From NCBI RefSeq assembly GCF_020360975.1, contig NW_025408669.1, positions 4,402,001 to 4,466,000 on the forward strand: a stretch of DNA of 64,000 nucleotides, in the 5' to 3' direction. The notes below the pieces were generated by a model. That model searched no databases, was not told the origin of the DNA, and saw nothing but the letters and a program-made list of their open reading frames with translations. The DNA is from Hirsutella rhossiliensis (lineage: Eukaryota > Ascomycota > Sordariomycetes > Hypocreales > Ophiocordycipitaceae). Below are positions 55,067 to 64,000 of this stretch, piece after piece (positions within the stretch are counted from its first letter, which is position 1; each line of letters begins with the position of its first letter). Made by a program: the position numbers and the translations under genes.

Positions 55067-56996
55067 ATGGACGGCGCCCGGCACCATCGCCAAGTGTCGC
55101 GGGTCGGGGAGCTGAGCCGTCTCGAGCCCGAACCCGTCGAGGCATCCCCTCTGCTCGATGCTGGCGCCTCGGAACAAGACGACAATGGGGCCTCGGACAA
55201 CAATCCCAAGGCCCGTTGGAGTGGCTTCGACGACTTCGAGGGTCTGCCCTGGTGGCGCGCCCCTTCTGTACGCCATTGGCATGACCAAAGCCGAATGCCG
55301 TGTCCTGGAGTCTAATTGCAATGCAGGTCTTCTGGCTGCTCGCCCCATTCATCCTCTTCACACTGGCCTTTGGAGGCATCATAGTTCCCAAGCTTAACCT
55401 GTAAGCCAATTACCCTTCCGCTTGCCCGATTGGACTGCTGACCGCGCCACGCAGCATTCTGGATCTTGTCTGCCAGCGCTATTTTGCAGACAAGGCCCTC
55501 GCCGACCCCGAGCATCCCATAATCTTCGGCGGCGACAACCCGCAGTGCAGGATCCCAGAGGTCCAGAAGGATGTCGCGACCTTTATGCTCGTCCTCAACT
55601 TCGTCACTGGTGGCTTGAGCGCCTTTGTCGCCCCCAAGTTCGGCCACATGTCCGACAGGTATGGGAGGCGACGGCTGCTGGCGCTGGCCTCGTGCGGCGG
55701 CTTGCTGGCCGAGCTCGTCACCATTCTGGCCGCCAAGTTTCCCCAGACCATCGACTACCGCTGGCTCATCTTGGGCGCCGTATTTGATGGCATGACGGGA
55801 TCCTTTACCGCCGGAAGCATCCTCAGCCAGTCGTACACGAGCGACTGCACCCCTCCGTCCAAGCGCGCCGTCTCGATAGGCTACGTCCAGGCCTGTCTCT
55901 TTGTCGGCCTGGCCTTTGGTCCTCTGCTAGCCGGCTATTTCGTCAAGTGGACCGGCAGCCTCATCTCCATCTTCTACGTCACCCTCGGCTGCCACGCCTT
56001 CTTCGTGCTCTTTGTCGGCTTTGTCATACCCGAGTCGCTCTCCAAGAAGAAGCAGCTCGCGGCTCGCGAGAAGTGGCAGAAGGAGAAAGAGGCTCGCGCC
56101 ATGCACATGGGCTCCTGGCTGTCCGCCATCCTCAACTCGAATCCTCTGGCGCCTCTCCAGATTCTCTGGCCCACCGGCCCGGGGACCTCGACGCGCCTGC
56201 GTCTCAATCTTGTGGCGCTTGCCGTCTCCGATGCCATCATCCTCGGGGCCGCCTTTGCCGTTGGTCCCGTTCTCGTGTTGTACGCCGAGTACATGTTCAA
56301 GTGGGGTAACCTGGAGACTTCTCGCTTCATCTCAGCCCTGTCCATGGTGCGAGTCGTGGTCCTCATGGGCATCTTCCCCCTCATCAACTACGTTGGGCGC
56401 ATTCGCCCCGCAGCCCGCCGGCACAAGCTGCTGGGCATTGTGCCGGTGGAGAGGAACTCGGGAGCCGACCGGCTGGATATTTGGATCCTACGATTCGCCC
56501 TGTTTTGGGAGGTTGTGGGATGCTTGGGATATGCCCTTTCCTGGAACGAGATGCTCTTTGTCGGTTGCGGCATGATCACTGCGTTCGGAGGGCTCGGGAG
56601 TGCCACAACCCAGGCGGTCGTGACAAAGCATGTGCCCGCGGAGCGGGTTGGCCAGATCCTGGGCGCCATTGGCATGCTGCACGCCATGAGCAGAGTCGTC
56701 GGACCGGTCGTCTTCAACGGCATCTACGCTGCGACCGTGGGGACGTTTCCGCAGGCGGTGTTCCTCGCGCTCTGCAGCCTGTTTGTCATTGCTCTTATTT
56801 GCAGCTTCGCCATCGAGCCACACGGTGAGTGCGGACCATCGCCCAAGGTTATGGCCGGTACACTGATTGGGTTGTCGCAGTTCACTGGGAAGAAGTCTCC
56901 GACGAGGCAGAGGAGTCGCTCAACCCTGCGCAGCAAGCCTTCGACACCAACGCCGATGCGCTGCGGGTTGCGGAGGATCAAGTCCGCGTTCAATAA
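55067..56996 (+). CDS. MFS transporter with N-terminal dileucine signal
   Basis: Four exons: 55067-55267, 55327-55400, 55455-56824 and 56881-56996 (introns 59, 54 and 56 nt), 586 residues. The cytosolic N-terminus contains EASPLL (25-30), an acidic dileucine signal. The first helix is APFILFTLAFGGIIVP. The MFS loop motif is seen in GHMSDRYGRRRLLAL, followed by FDGMTGSFTAGSILSQSYTSD and about ten more hydrophobic helices. The pattern resembles the fungal MFS group related to tetracycline-resistance and proton-coupled folate transporters. The C-terminal exon encodes an acidic cytosolic tail. Substrate unknown. Confidence 0.92.
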
Positions 56997-57680
56997 GGGC
57001 CTTGGCTCGCGCCTCGTACGACTCTTGAGGAGATGACGATTTTTCTGTGTATTTTATTTGACGGCCAAGCGTGGATACTGTGGGCTCTGTTGCGCGTGGA
57101 GGCTAACTTGCCGCCCGCACGAAACCATGGTAGACTTTGGGTCCAGAGACCAAGGAGGCTTTGCGGATGAATGTCTTGGAGTATTTACCGGTTGGCTCTC
57201 GTCGGCAGGACAAAGACTTATAAACTATACTCAAAACACCTCCACTTGGGGGTGCCCCTATTTTGCTGGTGGTCAAATGGTATTTGCTATATTTGACAGT
57301 TCCTGATGAAATCTTTTAGCGTAGATGAACTTTGGACAATGACTGAAGTGTTGACTGTCTGTCCATCCATCGCCTTGGAGGGTTGCAAGGGGCTTCAAGG
57401 GATTGTCCGATGGAACGGTCGCCTCGACTGGCATGCCCTGCAAACCTTGATGTCCCGCTGATCAGCCCGATGAACCCCCCCGCGAGCCCCACTGGGCAAA
57501 ATTGAACCCGCGTGCCGCCGAGACCGGCTCCACACACGTCACCGGTTGGGGGGCGAACGCGAAAACCCAACCAACAACTCTCACCGGCCGCGACGGTGCC
57601 CCCTGCGCCCTGATACGAGAGAGAACCCTCCATTACTCAGGCCTGTCGCGTCCGCTTGACCTTTTTTGGTGCATGGCAGT
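56997..57680. other. Intergenic, MFS to HIT-family gene
   Basis: About 680 bp, no gene seen. Confidence 0.55.
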
Positions 57681-58501
57681 ATGCTTGCCGCGCGGCCGCT
57701 GCTGCTGCGAGGAGCCAGGCCATTCGCGGTGCCTCAGATCGTCCGGCGCAGGGCCATGACGATGACCTCGGAAGGCCCCGTCAGCTTTGGGCCCTATGAG
57801 GTGACCAAGCAGGTGGGTAGTTGCGATTTGTACCTGGTTTGGATTGCAGAAGCAAGCTGACAACCAACTCCCGCCGCGCACAGGTCTTCCTCACAACACC
57901 GCTTTCCTTCGCCCTCGTCAACCTCAAGCCCCTCATCCCCGGCCACGTCCTCGTCTGCCCCCGCACCGCCCACGAGCGTCTCACGGACCTGTCCCCTGGC
58001 GAGACGGCCGATCTCTTCGCCACCGTGCAGCTCACGCAGCGCCTCCTCGCGCGCACCTACTTTGGCGACGCCGGCGCCGCCGCAAAGAGCAAAGAGCCCC
58101 CCTCCTCCTCGTCCGGCAGCAGCGATGAACCCGCGCGGCCGGCGGGCAGCTTCACTGTGGCGGTGCAGGACGGCCCGGAGGCCGGGCAGACGGTGCCGCA
58201 CGTGCACGTGCACGTCATTCCGCGGACGAGGGACGACCTGGGCGAGGGGGCTGCCGGCGACGACGTTTACGTGCGGCTGGCGGCCGAGGCGGGCAATGTT
58301 GGTGGCGCGCTGTGGGACCGCGAGAGGCGGCCGGTGCCCGGGGGCGGCATGCCGAGCATCGAGGATGCCGACAGAGCCGTGAGGACGCCGGAGCAGATGC
58401 ACGACGAGGCCGAGCGCTATCGAGCGACGCTGCGGGACATGGGCGTGGAGCAAGGGGATCGCTCGGCAGCAGGAGGCTCTGCTAGCATCCCCTCGAGATG
58501 A
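57681..58501 (+). CDS. Fhit/Hnt2-like HIT hydrolase (Ap3A hydrolase)
   Basis: Two exons, 57681-57812 and 57884-58501 (intron 71 nt), 249 residues. Expected to cleave diadenosine polyphosphates such as Ap3A. Fhit features are FGPYEVTKQVFLTTPLSFALVNL at the start of the domain, PGHVLVCPR, a Fhit-type QDGPEAGQTVPHVHVHVIPR containing the histidine triad (about 150-155), and a C-terminal tail. A Ser-rich loop (about 98-118) is inserted before the triad. The first 30 residues are Arg-rich without acids (MLAARPLLLRGARPFAV), like a mitochondrial presequence. A second Met (residue 26, MTMTSEG) could start a cytosolic form. Confidence 0.92.
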
Positions 58502-61500
58502 AGCTGAGATGCAGGTGGTTTTGAAGACTTCGCAGGCCACAGGGCATGCCTACAGTTATCTTCAAGTTCTGTACTGTGTGTTTGGCTTTGTCCAATGCGC
58601 GTACCAGCATTTTGTGCTGAGTGTTAGCATGCATCTCATGCCTGCGGGCCGCAGATGCACGGTTTGCTTTGGGTCTAATTCGGCTCGGGTTCCTCTCGGG
58701 GATGCCATCCGACACCGTCAAGAGCCCTTGGCAATTTAGTCCAGGGCAAGCCAATGGAAGGCGGATCACTCATCGACACACTAGATAGTGGCAACATAGC
58801 TACAGACCAGTAATGGCGGTGCCAGTGCCGCTATGGGGAGGGGGCCGGCATCTGCGGTCCTGGTCAGTCGCAGGTCCATCGGCGATTCTATTATTCTGTA
58901 ATGTACAGCACAAAGGCAAGCAAAGAACACACAAATTCACTTGCCAGATCACAACTCAGTGGCGAGAGTGGTAGACGCCACGAACGAGACGCTGCAGAAG
59001 CCGTTCACGGACGCCGTCCAACGTTGGCCGGTGCAGCTCGTGCCGAAGGCCAGTCGATTTGCATCGCGGGACAGAAGCGGCGCAAGGTGCCCTACGCACG
59101 TCGCACATGGAGAAGCGCTCCGTGGTGCAACTCGCATCTGCCGCGGGAGCAGTGGCGCCCGGCATCATATTGCTTACACATATCCCCGGCTGTTGTTTTA
59201 CATCGTATATGTACGAAGTAGGAAGCCAGAGACTTGCTGTCTCGACAAGCATACACGCGTGTGTATGGCGCCAACACACCCACATCTAGACGAGGAGGAG
59301 AAAAGGCCCGGTAACCAGCTGCCGCCAGCCGCACTTGCTGCGAGGCGACCGCTAGTCTGGGCGGGGTTCTGGAGGCTTGATGTGCGCTTTGCGTTGCAGG
59401 GCAGCTGTCGAGGCCCGGCCATGGACCGTGGCGGGACCAAGTTGCGTTTCATCACCAGAAGATGATCAGCCGGCCAGAGCAAGCCAGAAGTCGATATGTA
59501 GAAGGCACCTTGTCTGACACGGAAAAGAGTCGGTGAGAGAGGCAAGAGGGGGGCAAGAGGGGAGCGGCGAGTTTTGGTATAGCGTAAACAGCCGTCAAGA
59601 GAAGCCGTTGGTCATTCCGCCAGCCAGACAGACGAGCGATCCTCGTCTGAAGGGCAGCTTGGGGCTGACGGTGCAGGGTGGTCGCCGTGGCTCCGAGTGG
59701 ATGGCGGCCGGTGATGGACAAGTCATGGAAAGAAACGTGCCCGATGTTGACGGCGGAAGACGGAAGTGGAGGGGGGTGTACCAAGTATGCGAGTGGTTGA
59801 GAAAAGACCCCACCCAGTGCGATGGAAGCCGTGCGCGGGAGGGCGGGAGCTAGCGCATGGCTGCCCCCCCCGGTCGACCTTGTTGAGGAACCTCGATGGT
59901 CCATGTTGGCCCCGCTGGCTCCGCTATCTCGCCCTCTCGTGGCCGGCCAGCGGCAACCACCCACCACCAACAGCTGGAGATGGTTGGTAGATAAGGTAAC
60001 CAGAGACTGACCTGCCGTGTCGGGACCGGGCGGCTTTCCAGAGTGTCATTGCATGTATTGGGACGGATTCCAGAGGTTGCTGGCTGCCTGCAGGTCCCGC
60101 GACTTGGTCTGCATGTCGTGGGCATACGACGCACCCTCAGTCCAGTGCTTCTTGGTAGCGAGTCTCGTCTCGCACGACTGACGTGTGCGTGCAAGAACAG
60201 TGCGGCGTCGCTGCCGACGCTAATGTGGACAGCAGCAAGGTGTGCAGAACCGGAGCCGCCAACACGCTCCGATCTGGCCCGGTTGCACGGCGCCATCTCC
60301 GCCCACCACCTCTTGTCCCAACAAGCACCGGGCGGCGTCTGCACAGCGTCTGTTGCGGGGCCATGTTGGCCAAGGAGACGCTCCTTGATGCTGCGCTGGA
60401 TCGACGAGGCGAGTTCTGTAGGCAAGAAGTGTGTGATGATTCGCGTGCAGTAGTGTATCAAAACGTCCAGTCGCTGACGTTGTCGTCTGACCTCGGGCCT
60501 GTGCGGGTGGTGGTGTGTGGAAAAAGGGAGAGGCTGATAAGGAGTCCATATATGCACTTAGGCGTGGGCGTTTGCTTGGCGTGTTGGGTCTCCACTGTAC
60601 GGATATGCACGTATGCAGTCTTTCATGCAAGTGCATGGAGCACAGCATGCACGGTAGCATGCGGCTGGTGCCCCGCCCCGCGTCATTCTCCTACGCCCCT
60701 GTAATGCAACCTACGGGTTGGCAGGGGTTGGCAGGGGCTGGCAGGGGTGCAATAGCCTGTACGGACTTGACTCGACCTCGACGCGTCGTCGACTTTGGTC
60801 GCGCGCAGAGTTGCTTGGGCTCTTCGACGTGACTTGTTGGGCTTTGGTGGCCATATACCGGTATCTTGGAACATGTCTGCTGCCAAGGGCTCTGGTGTGC
60901 ATGGGCTTGAGTCCGAGGTGGCCACGGGAGTGTCGAGGCACAGGCCTGCTCGGAGTATTACCCGGATCCAACTGCCACCATCAGGCAGGGCCGTTTGGCT
61001 GGCGGGGCTGCCCAAGTCAACAAACTTGCTCTCGGGTACGTACCCATTTGCCATCCAGCTGAGGCGAGATGCACTTAACCGGGTGGATGCCCCCCGGCAT
61101 CGCAGCGCTGGCTTGCGGCCGGTCGCCCGCAACAGCGGGCACAATGCGCAGACAATCACCGTCGAGTCAACAATGCACTCAACGCCAGTCCGATTGCGGC
61201 CAACAGGCACCTTTGTCGCCCATGCAGCACCGAGTCGAGGCGACGGAAAAAAACATCCAGGGTTGGTTGACAGCTTTGTCGTCGAGTGTCTGAGACATGC
61301 TGCTGGCCGCACGGTGAGACATGGCAAAACGAGGCAGCAGGCTTTTTTGCATGCAGTCACCACTCACACTGTCTTGCCACATGCAGCTCCAATTGAGCCA
61401 TCTCGCATGCTTCGCTTTTCTTCATAACCGCCCCTCGAGTTGCATGCGACACTAGGCCCGGTGGAGGGGGCGTGTGCATGGCGGGCGTGTGGATCCTCGC

Positions 61501-61892
61501 TCCTAGACGCCGATGGCCCGCCTGGCCTTGAAATACTCTCGCCGCCGCTTCCCCTCCTCGTCGCCCATCTCGAATCTTCTGCTCCTCCACCGCCAACCCA
61601 TTCGCTTGTCCTTCTCCCCTCCCCCTCATCCAGCCCCGTGGCAGCTGCTTCTTTGCCTCATCTTGCAGAGATTTAATCGTCGCATCTCCAGTGTCAACAC
61701 AAAAGCGCTTGTCTCGCTGCATCGCCTCGACACGGATGGAATAAGAAAACAAATATCTCAGGCCATCGCCCCACGCTCTCGCCCCACGCTCTCGCCCACA
61801 AGACACGCCACCCGACGACGTACACAAACACACGCGCTGACCGACTTGGTGCCTGTGTTTGCTGTCGTAAGCGCTCGCCTCGCGGAGAAGCC
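58502..61892. other. Long gene-free stretch between HIT gene and MFS gene
   Basis: About 3.4 kb in which I see no credible gene on either strand; the longest frames (61357-61941 minus, 60683-61363 minus) lack motifs and overlap each other. A short direct repeat of TTGGCAGGGG (about 60717-60748) is present. Its length would suit a non-coding RNA or a long promoter, but nothing in the sequence proves either. Confidence 0.5.
60717..60748. repeat. Short tandem repeat, ~10-bp unit
   Basis: Three copies of GTTGGCAGGG-like sequence, one with a C for T. Confidence 0.8.
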
Positions 61893-63592
61893 ATGACCCT
61901 AACAAAGCAGGCCCGTCTTCGCAACCCCGACGATTTCCCAACTCTCCAGCTCTTCTTGCTGGGTAAGCCGACCGCCTCTCTACTGCCGCCCGCGCCTCGC
62001 TAACTTGCCACAGCCATTGTTCGCCTTGCCGAGCCCATTGCCCTGACCTCCATCTTCCCCTATGCCTGGCCTCTTGTCAAGAAGTTCAAGATCGGCAATG
62101 AGCAAGATGCATCCTTCTACGCCGGCCTCCTCATCTCCTCCTTCTCCCTCGCAGAAGCCCTCATGGGCATGTACTGGGGCGGCCTCTCGGATCGAATCGG
62201 CCGCAAGCCCGTCTTGATGCTGGGATGCGTCGGAACCATGTTGAGTATGATCATGGTAGGCTTCGCCTCCAACATCTGGGTCGCCTTACTCGGAAGAGCC
62301 ATAGGTGGTCTTCTCAACGGCAACATCGGAGTCATCCAGACAATGGTCGGCGAACTCGTTACCAAACCTGAACATGAACGTGAGTCTCGTCTCCCGACCG
62401 GTCGCCGATCCGCAAATGTGCTGACCCACGTCCAGCTCGCGCCTTTGCCGTCATGCCTTTTGTCTGGAGTATCGGGACCATCATCGGGCCGTGCATCGGC
62501 GGCACCTTTGCCGATCCTCACTCGTCGTGGCCCAAAGCTTTCCCGGCAGGTGGCCTCTTTGAGCGCTTCCCCTACCTTCTTCCCAACCTCCTCTGCGCCG
62601 CTCTCCTCCTCATCAGCATCGTCCTGGGCTTCGTTCTTCTCGATGAGACACACCCTGACATGCAACCCCGAGTGCTGCTGCCGGCAGACACCTACGTCTC
62701 GGAGGAGACTCCGCTGATCGAGACTTCAGATGCCATGAAGCGCCCGGCGGTCGACTTGCGAGCGGAGACGTATGGCACTATGCGGAGCTTCAATGGCGAG
62801 CCTTGCGAGGACGAGCGGCCCGAGATGTCACTGGAGAAGGCTGGAATCGTCAAGACTGTCTGGAACAAGCGCGTCGTCGGCTTCATTGTCGCCTTGTCCA
62901 TCTTCACCTATCACTCCATGACTTACGACCACCTCATGCCAATCTTCTTCGAGGACGAGCGTCTGTCCCCGGCGACTCTCGCCCGCATCGGCCTGGCGTC
63001 GCCCAAGCTCTCTGGCGGTCTGGGACTCTCGCTCCGCGACGTGGGCATGGTCATGGCTGTCAACGGTGTCATCGCCCTGTTCGTCCAAGCCGTCATCTTC
63101 CCCTTGGCGGCAGAGAGGGTCGGTGTGTACAGACTCTTTCTCATTGTCACAGTGTTGCACCCCATTGTCTACGCAATCGTCCCCCTGCTCCTCCTTGTAC
63201 CCCAATCATACATCTTCCCCGCCATCTATGCCTGCCTCGCCATCCGCAACATACTCTCCATCACGCTCTACCCTCTCCTCCTCATCCTCATCAAGGAGGC
63301 TACGCCTTCCTCGAGCGCACTGGGCAAAGTCAACGGGTTGGCTGCCAGTGCCGGCGCCGCATGCCGCATGGCGGCCCCGCCCATTGCAGGCTTTCTCTAC
63401 ACCTTTGGCAGCAAGATCAACTTTACTGCCTTGGCCTGGTACGGCAGCGCTGTTGTCGCGGTGATTGGAGCCGTGCAATGCTTTTCGGTGCCACGCGAAC
63501 AAAGCTCCGACATGTCCGAGGAGGGTGCAGTTGCACAGCACACGCAAGAATCAATGCCCATCATCACTGAAGTATCAGACGATGAGGAATAA
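61893..63592 (+). CDS. MFS transporter, ZIFL1/TetA-like
   Basis: Three exons: 61893-61962, 62014-62379 and 62436-63592 (introns 51 and 56 nt), 530 residues. The N-terminal domain has QLFLLAIVRLAEPIALTSIFPY and the MFS motif A GGLSDRIGRKPVLMLG, then RAIGGLLNGNIGVIQTMVGE. A central cytosolic loop (about 225-275) contains SEETPLIE, an acidic dileucine-like signal. The C-terminal half has six more helices and an acidic tail ending SDDEE. It belongs with fungal relatives of plant zinc-induced facilitator-like transporters, a group common in vacuolar or plasma membranes. Substrate unknown. Confidence 0.92.
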
Positions 63593-64000
63593 TGACACTG
63601 GGGTCCGAGAAAAAGTTATGAATTGCAACGGCACAGCCATATGCTACGATCCCTACCCATACCCCTGTTGAAGACTGCCGTCCACCCTCGCCACCTGCTC
63701 TCGTACCCGAGGCGTCGAGGAAACAGTTGACGATGTTACAGTTTCAATTTCGGCTACTCGGAGTTTAAAAAGGTTATGTTTGAGAGAGATGGGGTCTTGA
63801 TGATTCTTTATGTGGCGCTTTTTGTCATGTTTGGGAGGTGCTTTGGCTAGGATATATCCATGGGAAACCGTCGAGAGCATGAAGCGCTGGCATGGTTTGG
63901 GGTTTGGAGTTTGACGCCAAAAGTGTATTCTATCTTGGCGGCTGCCTCAAATAAAGTGAGGCAAGCCAGGTATATAGCACGTTGACAATAATTGACGTAG
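63593..64000. other. 3' flank to window end
   Basis: About 400 bp after the MFS stop codon. No gene is seen. Confidence 0.55.

Noticed and set aside
54669..55409. Open frame of 246 codons on the - strand
   Set aside because: Overlaps the first exons of the MFS gene in antisense; no conserved features.
58502..61892. tRNA or rRNA genes in the long gap
   Set aside because: I looked for cloverleaf box A/B patterns and rRNA-like sequence and could not support any; a tRNAscan run would decide.

Overview
This 64 kb window is nuclear DNA of a filamentous ascomycete. Genes carry short introns (about 47-170 nt) with GT-AG borders and GCTGAC/CTAAC-type branch sites, and the conserved proteins (Tom20, Exo84, Cef1/Cdc5, PP2A, TYW1, DcpS) resemble those of Sordariomycetes, probably Hypocreales. 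The order-level guess is an inference. I worked by eye, without database searches. Exon models were accepted only when exon lengths summed to whole codons and the splice phases closed.

Layout. 1-3892: two nested hAT transposons; a copy of family A (minus strand, cut by the window edge) sits inside the remnant of family B. 4622-37556: a block of mostly conserved genes: a HIRAN/SNF2/RING Rad5-like helicase, TYW1, Tom20, Exo84, the PP2A catalytic subunit, a DUF3112-type membrane protein, a single-pass SH3 membrane protein, the DcpS decapping scavenger, a GILT-like protein, a hexokinase-like protein, an MFS transporter and Cef1/Cdc5. About 37.6-54.9 kb: an accessory, transposon-rich island with a phosphatidylserine-decarboxylase-family gene split by a complete Ty3/Gypsy retrotransposon (5-bp target duplication), a complete hAT-A copy (8-bp target duplication), a decayed GH18 chitinase and a gene of unknown function. 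55067-63592: conserved-looking genes again: two MFS transporters and a Fhit-like HIT hydrolase, with a long stretch between them in which I see no gene.

The most useful result is technical. The two hAT-A copies differ, in every stretch I aligned, only in homopolymer length, and the reading-frame breaks I examined in the Gypsy element fit the same pattern. Single-copy host genes are intact. This is what an imperfectly polished long-read assembly would give, so the apparent decay of the transposons may be largely artefact. The Gypsy element also shows a Tf1-like self-priming signature: 12 nt just after the 5' LTR are complementary to 12 nt inside the LTR.
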